DNA of 64,000 bases from Coprobacillus cateniformis. Its GTDB lineage: Bacteria > Bacillota_I > Bacilli_A > Erysipelotrichales > Coprobacillaceae. The position numbers and the translations under genes are program-made. How positions within the stretch are numbered: the first letter of the stretch is position 1; each line of letters opens with the position of its first letter. Of the stretch, positions 17,620 to 26,120 are shown in pieces. The stretch is from assembly GCF_009767585.1 (NCBI RefSeq), contig NZ_WSNW01000001.1, positions 1,952,090 through 2,016,089 of the forward strand. The letters are read 5' to 3'. The notes under the pieces were generated by a model. That model did no database searches and was not told where the DNA came from. It saw nothing but the letters and a program-made list of their open reading frames with translations.

Positions 17620-18042
17620 TTAAACACCTCCTAATCTTTTTTTAAATTCTTTTGCATATTTTCTAGATACAAGTATTTGATCACCATTATCTAAATAAAC
17701 AATAACTCTTGAACCAATATCAGCTTTTAAACTTTTAATATGCTGCATATTAAAGAGTGTCGATTTACTTGCTCTTATGAAATCTTCATTTAATAGTTCT
17801 TCTATTTGATATAACCAAAGTGGAGATTCAAAACAGTCGTCTTTTGTAAAAATAAATGTATTTTTATCTATTAAGTCAATATAGTAAATAGAATCTATAT
17901 TTAATAAATACTTTTTCTCTCTTTTGTAACAGGGTATTTTTGTATTCATATTTTGGATAGAAGCAAGAACTTTATCTTTTTCATCAAAAGAATCAAATTC
18001 AATACCAATTGATAATGATTTCGTATCATTTTTAATCTTCAT
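17620..18042 (-). CDS. LytTR-domain DNA-binding regulator
   Basis: The protein has 140 residues. From about residue 40 it matches a stand-alone LytTR domain: YLLNIDSIYYIDLIDKNTFI, a short loop, LNEDFIRASKSTLFNMQHIKSL and VSRKYAKEFKKRLG. The first 35 residues are a short N-terminal extension instead of a receiver domain. With its DUF3021 partner it would form a membrane-controlled regulator, typically of itself and a nearby transporter or peptide gene. The candidate target here is the small peptide gene downstream. Confidence 0.87.
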   Translation of the reverse strand: MKIKNDTKSLSIGIEFDSFDEKDKVLASIQNMNTKIPCYKREKKYLLNIDSIYYIDLIDKNTFIFTKDDCFESPLWLYQIEELLNEDFIRASKSTLFNMQHIKSLKADIGSRVIVYLDNGDQILVSRKYAKEFKKRLGGV

Positions 18043-18063
18043 ATCAAATCACTCCCTAGGCGT

Positions 18064-18084
18064 ATTATATATGTATTCTGTATA
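18064..18084 (-). promoter_or_regulatory. LytTR gene promoter with candidate operator
   Basis: On the minus strand TATAAT lies at 18069-18064. The 11-mer TATACAGAATA (minus reading, 18084-18074) lies a few bases upstream, inside the promoter spacer. The same 11-mer precedes the peptide gene. Confidence 0.45.
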
Positions 18085-18096
18085 ATTATCTATAAA

Positions 18097-18130
18097 AGAA
18101 AACCCAGTTACTTAGAAAAGTCACTGAGTT
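18097..18130 (-). terminator. Terminator of the nitroreductase gene
   Basis: AACCCAGTTACTT (18101-18113) pairs imperfectly with AAGTCACTGAGTT (18118-18130). On the minus strand it is followed by TTTTCTT. Confidence 0.65.
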
Positions 18131-18135
18131 ACATT

Positions 18136-18675
18136 TTATTTGACAATGTGTATTCTTTCTTTTTTCTTTTCTTTAATTGTTGATTGTGATGATATATAGC
18201 CTAAAGCTGCACAACCTACAACCTGATGATTTGCTGGAATACCAATCCGTGTTAAGATATTTCTGACTTCATCTACATTCTGTGTATCTCTTAATTGATT
18301 AATCCAGCATGAACCAATATTCAAACTTGTTGCTGCTAAAAACATATTTTCCAACATACAGCTTCCATCTTCAACACGGCGACTATCGTATTCAGGACCA
18401 CTAACAATAACCAAGACAGGTGCATGATATGCACAATGATAGGTTTCAGGTTTTTTATCTCCACGTTCATCAAAAACATCTTTAATTGCCTTTGCAAGTT
18501 CATCAATTAAATCCTTATTTATAATAGCAAAAGCTTCACATAATTGTTGATTCATGGCACTTGGGGCTTGAATACCAGCCTCAAGAATTGTTATAAGTTC
18601 ATCTTCTTTGATACACTCATTTTGATATTGACGACAACTTCTTCTTGTCATTATTGTATTTAATGTTTCATTCAT
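18136..18675 (-). CDS. Nitroreductase-family flavoprotein
   Basis: This 179-residue protein has the family's FMN-binding start MTRRSCRQYQNECI, PSAMNQQLCEAFAI, and the C-terminal GCAALGYI. Such enzymes use NAD(P)H to reduce nitro groups, quinones or similar compounds, as cytoplasmic dimers. It is short but within range for the small subgroup. The start follows GGAGG. It is a single gene with its own terminator, divergent from the WG-repeat lipoprotein gene. Confidence 0.87.
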   Translation of the reverse strand: MNETLNTIMTRRSCRQYQNECIKEDELITILEAGIQAPSAMNQQLCEAFAIINKDLIDELAKAIKDVFDERGDKKPETYHCAYHAPVLVIVSGPEYDSRRVEDGSCMLENMFLAATSLNIGSCWINQLRDTQNVDEVRNILTRIGIPANHQVVGCAALGYISSQSTIKEKKKERIHIVK

Positions 18676-18779
18676 TTGAAATACCTCCTCTGTATAATAT
18701 TATAGCCCTCTTATGTTAAAAAACAATGATAATACCAAATATTTATGTTATACTATTGTCGATATTAAGGAGGTTGTTT

Positions 18780-20297
18780 ATGAAGAAACTACTTGTATTG
18801 GTACTTGCTATGATGTTATTAGTAGGATGCTCACAACAAAAGAAAGATACAACATTTATGGTTACACGTGATAATACGTTGTATGCTTTATATAATCAAA
18901 ATGGAGAAAGACTCACAGAGTATAGTTATAAAACATTTGAAGAAGTGAGTGGAATTGGATATATTGTGACTGATGCAAATGATCAAAAAGGGGTTATTTC
19001 TGATAAAGGTGATGAAATTATTAAACCTGGAACATATGAAACTTTAGAAGCTGTAGATGAAATGTTATATGCCACAAAAAAGGTTGAAGTCAAAAAAGAA
19101 AAAAAAGATGATAAAGATAAAAAGGAAGAGAAACAAACTACACCAACTCAAACATTCATAAAGAATAATCTTTATGTTCTTAATAATAAAGGAGAGGTTC
19201 TTTATTCTGCTGATGAAAAAACAGGAATTATGAAAAGCGGATTACCAATTATCCTCAAAGACAATACTTATATCGTTCTCTATCATAATGGTGAAATATT
19301 ATACAATGATATTCAAATTGTTAGATATGCAAATCAATATAAGAATAGTACAAGTGTTATTCTTGGTTTAGAAAAAAATGAGAATTATTATTATTTTGAT
19401 AAACAAGATGAAAAGAATAATATTGAATTAACAATTAATGAAAAAGGAACATTTCAATTTTTGGCTCAAAATGATAAAGGTGTTGTTTTAAATGATGAGG
19501 CAACCAAAAGTATGATTTATATAGATTTTGAACATAAAAAATATTATCAAAATACAATTGCTATTAAGGAAGCATCATTTGATTCAACAGGAAATATTGT
19601 TTTAACAAATGATAATAAAACTTTTGTTTATGAAGTTGGAAAAGCTCCAGTATTGATGACAAGTTATTATATGTCAGCTTATACATATGTTGCACGTTCG
19701 ACAGATATCTATGGACCTCATCATATATTCAAAGATGGAAAATCAACAGGTGATTTTGAAAATTGCCAGTTATATCCTGTAGCATATCATGTATATTATG
19801 AGATTTTCCCTGTCTATATAAGAGATAAAGGATATCAGTATTATAACTTTGATAACAAAAAAGTTATTGATAAGACTTTTTTGGCGGCTGAACCATTTGA
19901 TGCGAATGGGCGTGCTATTGTGAAAAGTAAAGAAGAGGGGTATTCATTAATTGATGAAACTGGTAAAGTTTTAACAAAAGATGTTTATAATCAAATCAAG
20001 TACATAGGCAGTTCATATTATGCAGTCTATAATGAAAATGGAACATTTGGTATCTTAGATAAAGATGCTGGAGAGATTTTCCCGATGGAATATACAAGTT
20101 TGCCAACTGAAGCTATTGTCAATTATGATAGTCATGATTATTTGATATTAGGTAAGAATGGAAGATCGTTTGTTTATGATATTGAAGATGAAATGAAAGA
20201 AATTTTTTCTCATGAAGGTAGTGTAACTTTAAGCGAAAAGGGATACTTTAAAGTTGATAATCAATATTTTACTTTTGAAGGAGAAGAAATTAAATAA
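18780..20297 (+). CDS. WG-repeat lipoprotein
   Basis: This 505-residue protein has a signal peptide with lipobox LLVGC (Cys17), so it should be anchored on the outer face of the membrane. Several WG-type beta repeats are visible (DQKGVISDKGDEIIKPGTYE; GTFGILDKDAGEIFPMEYTS). A Lys/Asp-rich low-complexity linker (KKEKKDDKDKKEEKQ) sits at about residues 103-118. Function unknown; WG-repeat proteins form beta-propeller-like folds. The ATG at 18780 after TAAGGAGG is preferred over one 54 bases upstream, which would add a non-signal extension. Confidence 0.8.
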   Translation: MKKLLVLVLAMMLLVGCSQQKKDTTFMVTRDNTLYALYNQNGERLTEYSYKTFEEVSGIGYIVTDANDQKGVISDKGDEIIKPGTYETLEAVDEMLYATKKVEVKKEKKDDKDKKEEKQTTPTQTFIKNNLYVLNNKGEVLYSADEKTGIMKSGLPIILKDNTYIVLYHNGEILYNDIQIVRYANQYKNSTSVILGLEKNENYYYFDKQDEKNNIELTINEKGTFQFLAQNDKGVVLNDEATKSMIYIDFEHKKYYQNTIAIKEASFDSTGNIVLTNDNKTFVYEVGKAPVLMTSYYMSAYTYVARSTDIYGPHHIFKDGKSTGDFENCQLYPVAYHVYYEIFPVYIRDKGYQYYNFDNKKVIDKTFLAAEPFDANGRAIVKSKEEGYSLIDETGKVLTKDVYNQIKYIGSSYYAVYNENGTFGILDKDAGEIFPMEYTSLPTEAIVNYDSHDYLILGKNGRSFVYDIEDEMKEIFSHEGSVTLSEKGYFKVDNQYFTFEGEEIK

Positions 20298-20307
20298 AGG
20301 AGATTTT

Positions 20308-21354
20308 ATGGAATACTTATTTATTTTATTGGCTTCATTTATAGGAGTTTTATTCTTGATGCAATTGGTTTTCTTTGAGATAACAAGAAACAAGATGTCA
20401 AAAGAGAATAATATGAATTGGTTTTTGTCATTAAAGAAACCATTTAATTATCATCGTGTTGGATATATGTTCTTTATTTGCTTTATTTGTTATTTAATAT
20501 CAAGTCCAGAACCTATATTCAGTATGTCTTGGATTATTTATTTTGTATTATTTTTAGCAATGGGAATTGTCTCTGATGCTATTGTACAATATTTAATTCT
20601 TGTTTATAGTAAAAAAAGATGTCAAAAAGACATTGAAAATGCAACTCTTTTAAAAAATGAATTGTTAGAAATTGCAGAAACAATGACAATGGATGAATCA
20701 TGGATAGAATCACCAAGACAATACGATGAAGAAATCATCCTATCAAAATATGTTCAACCAACAGATCATGTCTCTTTCTTATCAGTAGATCAAGGGGAAC
20801 TGGCTAAAAATTTTAAGCCTCTTCCTGAAGCAACATTTATTATTGAGCCTTATTCAGATATAACAAGTGTTCAAAATAAATTTGCTGATATGCCTGTTAA
20901 AGTTTTAAAGTATACACCATCTGGGCAGATGCCATTTAAAGATGAAAAGATGGATGTTGTGATGTGTCAATATTCAAATTATGACAAACTTGAGATACAG
21001 CGAGTTTTAAAGCCGGGTGGTTATTTTGTTGTTAATCAAAATGGAACTGCGAATCTCAAAGAATTTTTACATATTTATATGCCATTTCGTATGAAAGGCT
21101 CTTGGGATGCATATGCATGTGCAGGAACTTTAGAAAGCATTGGTATGAGAATTGTTGAGAAGATAGATGACTATGGAACATTGCGTTTTCATAGTATTCA
21201 AGCAATTCATAGTTATTTCAAAAAATATTCACCAGATATTGCTGATATCAATAAATATCAAATTTTTTACTTAAAAGCATTAAAAGAAATTAAAGAAAAA
21301 AGTTTTTATGAAATGACAACACACAGATTTTTAGTTGTTGCTCAAAAAGCCTAG
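20308..21354 (+). CDS. Membrane-anchored SAM-dependent methyltransferase-like protein
   Basis: This 348-residue protein has about three N-terminal membrane helices (YLFILLASFIGVLFLMQLVF, YMFFICFICYLISS, WIIYFVLFLAMGIVSDAIV). The C-terminal two thirds resemble a class I methyltransferase: MPFKDEKMDVVMCQY and the post-motif EIQRVLKPGGYFVVNQNG. The usual glycine-rich motif I (GxGxG) is degenerate: the region around DHVSFLSVDQGELAK lacks it. It may therefore be a weak or inactive methyltransferase. The start at 20308 follows AAAGGAG. It lies ten bases after the WG-repeat gene and is probably co-transcribed with it. Confidence 0.7.
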   Translation: MEYLFILLASFIGVLFLMQLVFFEITRNKMSKENNMNWFLSLKKPFNYHRVGYMFFICFICYLISSPEPIFSMSWIIYFVLFLAMGIVSDAIVQYLILVYSKKRCQKDIENATLLKNELLEIAETMTMDESWIESPRQYDEEIILSKYVQPTDHVSFLSVDQGELAKNFKPLPEATFIIEPYSDITSVQNKFADMPVKVLKYTPSGQMPFKDEKMDVVMCQYSNYDKLEIQRVLKPGGYFVVNQNGTANLKEFLHIYMPFRMKGSWDAYACAGTLESIGMRIVEKIDDYGTLRFHSIQAIHSYFKKYSPDIADINKYQIFYLKALKEIKEKSFYEMTTHRFLVVAQKA

Positions 21355-21370
21355 AGATACGCTTTTTCTG
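21344..21370 (+). terminator. Terminator after the methyltransferase gene
   Basis: AAAAAGC (21344-21350) and GCTTTTT (21361-21367) around a 10-base loop, overlapping the stop codon. Confidence 0.55.
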
Positions 21371-21438
21371 CTTGATATCAGCACTTATTGCTGTCGCTAT
21401 TCCTAAGAAGATGTCGTGCGAAAATACCATAAATAATC

Positions 21439-21513
21439 TTGACAAAAAAATATTGTGAAAGCGCATAAATTCTTTGCAAAATATATGGAAATGTAAATTA
21501 ATTGTGTTATAAT
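21439..21513 (+). promoter_or_regulatory. ptsH promoter region
   Basis: TTGACA lies at 21439-21444 with a cre-like TGAAAGCGCATAAA just downstream. Closer to the gene is an extended -10, TGTTATAAT, with TATAAT at 21508-21513. The cre-like box suggests possible CcpA input, but two positions differ from consensus. Confidence 0.45.
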
Positions 21514-21545
21514 AAGACTATAAATTATTAAGGAGGAGTCTATAA

Positions 21546-21815
21546 ATGGCAGAAAAATTATCTTTTGTAGTTTCAGATCCAGTTGGATTACACGCTAGAC
21601 CTGCAACTATCTTAGTAAACCAAGCTAGCAAATTCACTAGTAATATTAAATTAAGTTATAACGGTAAAGAAGTTAACTTAAAATCTATTATGGGTGTTAT
21701 GTCTTTAGGTGTTCCTACTAAAGCTACAGTAGAAATTATTGCTGAAGGTGAAGACGAAAAAGATGTAATTGCTTCAATCGCAAAAGTTATCAAAGAACAA
21801 AAAGTTGCTGAATAA
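21546..21815 (+). CDS. ptsH: HPr phosphocarrier protein
   Basis: This 89-residue protein is HPr. It has the active-site His in GLHARPAT (His16 with the start Met counted) and the regulatory Ser in NLKSIMGVMSLGV (Ser47), the HPr-kinase target. It carries phosphate from enzyme I to sugar-specific EIIA proteins and, when phosphorylated on Ser, is the CcpA corepressor. It stands alone without ptsI. A good AGGAGGAG site, a strong terminator and likely high expression are consistent with a housekeeping role. Confidence 0.97.
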   Translation: MAEKLSFVVSDPVGLHARPATILVNQASKFTSNIKLSYNGKEVNLKSIMGVMSLGVPTKATVEIIAEGEDEKDVIASIAKVIKEQKVAE

Positions 21816-21839
21816 TAACTAGCAACACAAAATATACTT

Positions 21840-21866
21840 AGGACCACAGAAATGTGGTCCTATTAT
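21840..21866 (+). terminator. ptsH terminator
   Basis: AGGACCACA (21840-21848), loop GAAA, TGTGGTCCT (21853-21861), a 9-bp perfect stem followed by ATTATATT. Confidence 0.8.
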
Positions 21867-21869
21867 ATT

Positions 21870-21894
21870 ATCATACCAATAGGTATGATTTTTC
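21870..21894 (+). terminator. Second hairpin in tandem behind ptsH
   Basis: ATCATACC (21870-21877), loop AATA and GGTATGAT (21882-21889), followed by TTTTTC. It is either a back-up terminator or a site used by the downstream regulator. Confidence 0.55.
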
Positions 21895-21931
21895 TTTACT
21901 TTAAATATAAGTAGTGATATGATTTGTTTAG

Positions 21932-21955
21932 ATATTTAGACAATTGTCTAAATAT
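21932..21955 (+). promoter_or_regulatory. Perfect 24-bp palindromic operator of the sdpRI operon
   Basis: The sequence reads identically on both strands over all 24 bases; each half is ATATTTAGACAA. It ends 15 bases before the ArsR-type start codon, where an autorepressor would bind. Confidence 0.75.
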
Positions 21956-21970
21956 TAAAGGGGTGAGAAA

Positions 21971-22243
21971 ATGGGAGATGCCTTTAAAGCATTGAGTGAT
22001 CCTACAAGAAGAAAGATATTAGAACTTTTACAAGAGAAATCTTTGAATGCAGGAGAAATAGCAGATTACTTTCATATAACAAAGCCTTCTATTTCTCATC
22101 ATTTAACTATACTCAAGAATAGTGGATTGATAGTTGATGAACGTCATGGCCAAAATATTGTTTATAGCTTAGATATGTCAGTTTTTCAGGATATGATGAA
22201 GTGGTTTATGAACTTTACAAGTATGGGGGAAAATGAGAAATGA
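21971..22243 (+). CDS. sdpR: ArsR/SdpR-type winged-helix repressor
   Basis: This 90-residue protein is a compact ArsR-fold regulator: LSDPTRRKILELLQEKSLNAGEIA, then the recognition helix ITKPSISHHLTILKNSGLI and the wing DERHGQNIVYSLD. It lacks the metal-binding ELCVC motif of arsenic sensors, which matches the SdpR branch. In B. subtilis SdpR represses its own operon until SdpI sequesters it at the membrane. The gene overlaps sdpI by four bases (ATGA). Confidence 0.88.
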   Translation: MGDAFKALSDPTRRKILELLQEKSLNAGEIADYFHITKPSISHHLTILKNSGLIVDERHGQNIVYSLDMSVFQDMMKWFMNFTSMGENEK

Positions 22244-22875
22244 AAAAAGCATATGATATTTTTATATGGTGTGTAACAGGTCTTTTTATAGGTGCAATTT
22301 TCTTATTGCCAGAATCAGTTCCAGTCCATTGGAATGGAAATTGGGAAATAGATAGATATGGAAGTCGTTATACACTGATTATTCTTGCTATAATTCCTAT
22401 TCTTTTGTATTATGGAATGCTTTTGGCAAAGAAGGTGGACCCTAAAAGACATAATTTTCAATCGCGGGAAAAAACATATGATCTGTTTCGATATGGTTTG
22501 TCATTCTTTTTTATTCTTCTATGTTGTTTTTTCTATTATATGACTTTTTTTCCTAAAGCCAATGGAGAAAAGATTATGTTATTGTTATTAGGAATATTAA
22601 TTATAGGAATGGGAAATTATATGCCACGTTTGCCACAGAATTATTTTTTAGGAATTAAGACACCATGGACATTATCAAATGAATATGTATGGCAGAAGAC
22701 GCATAAAATAGGTGGATATTCTTTTGTGATTGTAGGTATTATTATTGCAGTGTATGGATTGTTGGAATTGCCTTATAGTTTTATAGTTGTTATCGTTGGA
22801 TTGCTTATTGATGCAGTGTTTAGTTTTATTTATTCTTATATAGTTTTTAAGAGAATTGAAACTGAAAAAGATTGA
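22240..22875 (+). CDS. sdpI: SdpI-family immunity/signal-transducing membrane protein
   Basis: The 211-residue protein has a DUF1648-type start (SVPVHWNGNWEIDRYGSRYT) and a C-terminal SdpI signature (NYFLGIKTPWTLSNEYVWQKTHKIGG), with about six membrane helices. SdpI gives immunity to the SdpC killing toxin and captures SdpR. No sdpABC toxin genes are present, so the pair may serve defence against toxins from other cells or a different signal. Confidence 0.9.
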   Translation: MKKAYDIFIWCVTGLFIGAIFLLPESVPVHWNGNWEIDRYGSRYTLIILAIIPILLYYGMLLAKKVDPKRHNFQSREKTYDLFRYGLSFFFILLCCFFYYMTFFPKANGEKIMLLLLGILIIGMGNYMPRLPQNYFLGIKTPWTLSNEYVWQKTHKIGGYSFVIVGIIIAVYGLLELPYSFIVVIVGLLIDAVFSFIYSYIVFKRIETEKD

Positions 22876-22948
22876 TTTATGAATAACTTAAATATATAAT
22901 GATAATATAAATAATTTTAATAATTATTTATAAGAAAAGAGGGATATT

Positions 22949-23662
22949 ATGTTAAGAATAGAACATTTAACAAAAAAATATGATCAATATAAAGCTGTTG
23001 ATGATTTGTCTTTAGAAATTGAAGATGGGCATATATATGGATTTATAGGTCATAATGGGGCTGGAAAGACAACGACATTAAAATCTGTTGTAGGTATTTT
23101 ACCATTTGATGAAGGTGAGATTTTTATTGATAATCAGTCAATGAAAACAAATGCTATGGCATGTAAAAAAATTATGGCATATATACCAGATAATCCAGAT
23201 TTATATGAATATCTAACTGGTATTCAGTATCTAAATTTTATTGCTGATGTTTATCAGGTTTCAAAAACTGATAGAGAAGCACGTATAAAGAAATATGCTG
23301 ATATGTTAGAATTAACTTCTGATCTCGCACAACCAATTAGTGCTTATTCACATGGGATGAAACAAAAACTTGCAGTCATTTCAGCATTTATTCATAATCC
23401 AAAATTAATTATTATGGATGAACCTTTTGTAGGTCTTGACCCTAAGGCATCTCATCTTTTAAAACAATTGATGAGAGAACATTGTGATCAAGGTGGTGCT
23501 ATTTTCTTTTCAACGCATGTTTTAGAGGTTGCAGAGAAATTGTGTGATAGAATAGCAATTATTAAACAGGGTAAATTAGTCATTAGTGGTCGTACTCAAG
23601 ATGTTATAGGTAATGATTCTCTTGAAGATGTCTTCTTAGAGTTGGAGAACGACAATGCTTAA
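22949..23662 (+). CDS. ABC transporter ATP-binding protein
   Basis: This 237-residue ATPase has Walker A GHNGAGKTT, signature YSHGMKQK (the variant typical of exporter ATPases), Walker B LIIMDEPFVGLDP and the switch His in FFSTHVLE. It powers an export system with the membrane protein encoded next to it; the genes overlap by 8 bases. It may work with the SdpI-type protein upstream, though 73 bases separate them. Confidence 0.93.
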   Translation: MLRIEHLTKKYDQYKAVDDLSLEIEDGHIYGFIGHNGAGKTTTLKSVVGILPFDEGEIFIDNQSMKTNAMACKKIMAYIPDNPDLYEYLTGIQYLNFIADVYQVSKTDREARIKKYADMLELTSDLAQPISAYSHGMKQKLAVISAFIHNPKLIIMDEPFVGLDPKASHLLKQLMREHCDQGGAIFFSTHVLEVAEKLCDRIAIIKQGKLVISGRTQDVIGNDSLEDVFLELENDNA

Positions 23663-25253
23663 GACTTTAATTAAGATAAGATTACAAGGGATCTTATTAA
23701 GGCAAACAAAGAGCAGTAAGAAAAATCAAGGTAATTCAATTGGAAAGATTGTCTTGATGGGACTTCTTTTTGCTTATGTGGGTGTTGTCTTCTGTGGTAT
23801 GTTTGGAATGTTATTTTCTTCATTAATTGAACCACTACATTTAATGGGGATTGATTGGCTATATTTTGCTTTAATGAGTTTAATGATTATTATGTTATGT
23901 TTTGTTGGGAGTGTCTTTTTGACACAACATGAAATATATCAGGCTAAAGATAATGATTTATTGTTATCTATGCCTATCTCAAACAGAGATATTTTATTAA
24001 GTCGTGTTTTTGTTATTTTAATTTTAAATTATATTTATGAAATATTAGTTGCTGGACCAGCACTTTATGTTTATTTGACATCTGTTGGTATGGATGCTGT
24101 ACAAATCCTTATGTTTGTTATTGTCTTTTTAACTTTACCACTTTTTGTATTGGCACTTTCATGTGTATTTGGGTGGTTAATGGCAAATATTATGAGACAT
24201 GTAAGAAGAAAGAATATTGTGACATTAGTTCTATCACTTGGATTCTTTGGTATTTACTTGTATGCAGTATCCTCTATTCAAGAATATATAGGTTTATTAA
24301 TTACGAATGGAAAGAGTATTGCACAGGCGATAGAACAAGGTGTTTTTCCAATTTATCATCTTGCAATAGCATTAAATGAAGGAAACTTTATAAGTTTGTT
24401 GATTTACCTTCTTTGTGTTTTGATACCATTTGTATTGGTTATCTATCTTTTGTCAATAAGTTTTGTTAAATTAGCAACAAGTCAACCAAAAACAAAGAAA
24501 ATTAAATATGTCGAAAAACCTATGAAAGAAAATTCTATGTTTAAAGCATTATTAATTAGAGAAGTTAGACATTTTACTTCTAATGCAATGGTTATGTTGA
24601 ATGGAGCAATTGGTATCATCTTTACAATCATTGGTGGTATAGCATTGATTATGTATAAGGATACAATAGATATGTTATTAAGAGAATTACCTGGTATTGA
24701 ATCTATGCTAACACCAATTCTATGTGTGATGGGAATAGGAATTGGATCAATGAATATTATTAGTGCTTCCTCAGTTTCATTAGAAGGAGATCGTTTATGG
24801 ATCATTAAATCTTTACCAATTGCTACTCAAGATATTTTACTTGTAAAATTAGGAATGCATCTTGTATTATGTATTCCAGCTGGGATATTCTTTTCAATCG
24901 TTGAAGTTATTTTATTTCAGCTAAGTATATTAGATGCTATTATTGTTGTTTTTGTACCTGTTCTGTTTACATTCTTTATTGCAGTGTTAGGTTTACTTCT
25001 TAACTTATGGAAGCCAAAATTTGATTGGGTGAATGAGACAGTGTGTGTTAAACAAAGTATGCCAGTTATGATGACAATGTTTATATCTATGGGCTTGGTA
25101 TTTGTAATAGTTGGTGGGTATCTGGGATTGTTTGCTAATATCTTTGATTTAAATAGCTATATGTATCTTATGATTGCTATCTTTATTACATTAAGTATAG
25201 CATTATATTATGTTTTAATGACTTGGGGACTTCGCAGATTTGATGAATTATAG
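23655..25253 (+). CDS. ABC exporter membrane protein
   Basis: This 532-residue protein has about twelve hydrophobic segments in two halves, with a charged central stretch (SQPKTKKIKYVEKPMKENS). It resembles large ABC-2-type exporter permeases of Firmicutes; the stretch DNDLLLSMPISNRDILLSR is a typical cytosolic loop. The substrate is unknown; peptides or antibiotics are the usual cargo of relatives. It is co-translated with the ATPase gene and ends in a terminator. Confidence 0.85.
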   Translation: MLKTLIKIRLQGILLRQTKSSKKNQGNSIGKIVLMGLLFAYVGVVFCGMFGMLFSSLIEPLHLMGIDWLYFALMSLMIIMLCFVGSVFLTQHEIYQAKDNDLLLSMPISNRDILLSRVFVILILNYIYEILVAGPALYVYLTSVGMDAVQILMFVIVFLTLPLFVLALSCVFGWLMANIMRHVRRKNIVTLVLSLGFFGIYLYAVSSIQEYIGLLITNGKSIAQAIEQGVFPIYHLAIALNEGNFISLLIYLLCVLIPFVLVIYLLSISFVKLATSQPKTKKIKYVEKPMKENSMFKALLIREVRHFTSNAMVMLNGAIGIIFTIIGGIALIMYKDTIDMLLRELPGIESMLTPILCVMGIGIGSMNIISASSVSLEGDRLWIIKSLPIATQDILLVKLGMHLVLCIPAGIFFSIVEVILFQLSILDAIIVVFVPVLFTFFIAVLGLLLNLWKPKFDWVNETVCVKQSMPVMMTMFISMGLVFVIVGGYLGLFANIFDLNSYMYLMIAIFITLSIALYYVLMTWGLRRFDEL

Positions 25254-25277
25254 AGAGAATAATGTTTCTCTCTTTTT
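25252..25277 (+). terminator. Terminator of the ABC exporter operon
   Basis: AGAGAGAA (25252-25259), loop TAATG, TTTCTCTCT then a T run. Confidence 0.75.
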
Positions 25278-25437
25278 CATTCATTATGTTAAAATATTAT
25301 GAAATACAAGTATTATTTTATTGATATATTAAACCTAGATGGTCATCAAATGATAACGTATAATAGATGAAACATATAGAAATTATTTTCAATCAATCTC
25401 TTTCTTGTGTTACAATTATGATAAGGAGCTGATAAGG

Positions 25438-26097
25438 ATGCAAGTATCGCTTTATAATGATATATTTATATTGGACGATGGGGAAGTGAGGGAATTTCTT
25501 TTTTTAAGTCGGACCACGGCTTTATTGATCGATACTGGATTTCCAGGAACTCATATTATTGATGTTGTAAGGAGAATTACATCATTACCGATTACAGTTT
25601 TACTGACCCATGGAGATGGAGATCATCGAGGAGGCTTATGTGATTTTGAAGAATGTTATGTTCATGAAAGAGACAAGAATTTAATTCCAAGTGATGTACA
25701 AACTTATAATATTAGACAGGGTGAATATATTAGAGCAGGGAAATATTGTTTTGAAGTCATTGAAATTCCTGGACATACACCTGGTAGTATTGCTTTGTTA
25801 GATAGGCGTCACAAATTGCTAATCAGCGGTGATACAATCCAAAAAGGACCTATTTATATGTTTGGAGATCGTAGAGATTTAAATATGTATATACGAAGTC
25901 TTAAGAAGTTATGGAAAGAAAAAGATGATATAGATGTTATTTTGCCTAGTCATCATGAGTATCCATTGAGTCATGAATATATTGAGTATTGTATAGAAGA
26001 TGCAATAGCATTAAAAAATGGAGAGTTACAAGGAACTCTCCATCCAAGACTCCCTTGTAAAGAATATAAGGGAAAATATATTTCATTTTATGCTTAA
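25438..26097 (+). CDS. Metallo-beta-lactamase-fold hydrolase
   Basis: This 219-residue protein shows the MBL metal motifs in order: LLTHGDGDHRGG, PGHTPGSIALLD, ISGDTIQ and LPSHHEYP. The first motif reads HxDxDH instead of the standard HxHxDH, an unusual metal site. Substrate unknown; many relatives are thioester hydrolases or glyoxalase-like. The ATG at 25438 is chosen because AAGGAG lies nine bases upstream and a -10-like TACAAT (25411-25416) lies over the upstream alternative start. Confidence 0.87.
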   Translation: MQVSLYNDIFILDDGEVREFLFLSRTTALLIDTGFPGTHIIDVVRRITSLPITVLLTHGDGDHRGGLCDFEECYVHERDKNLIPSDVQTYNIRQGEYIRAGKYCFEVIEIPGHTPGSIALLDRRHKLLISGDTIQKGPIYMFGDRRDLNMYIRSLKKLWKEKDDIDVILPSHHEYPLSHEYIEYCIEDAIALKNGELQGTLHPRLPCKEYKGKYISFYA

Positions 26098-26120
26098 CTG
26101 TAACTCTGTTACAGTTTTTC
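26096..26120 (+). terminator. Terminator of the MBL gene
   Basis: AACTGTAAC (26096-26104), loop TCT, GTTACAGTT (26108-26116) and T run. It overlaps the 3' end of the convergent LysR gene. Confidence 0.8.

Noticed and set aside
17136..17627. Longer DUF3021 start at a GTG
   Set aside because: The GTG overlaps the ribosome binding site; the ATG at 17618 has correct spacing.
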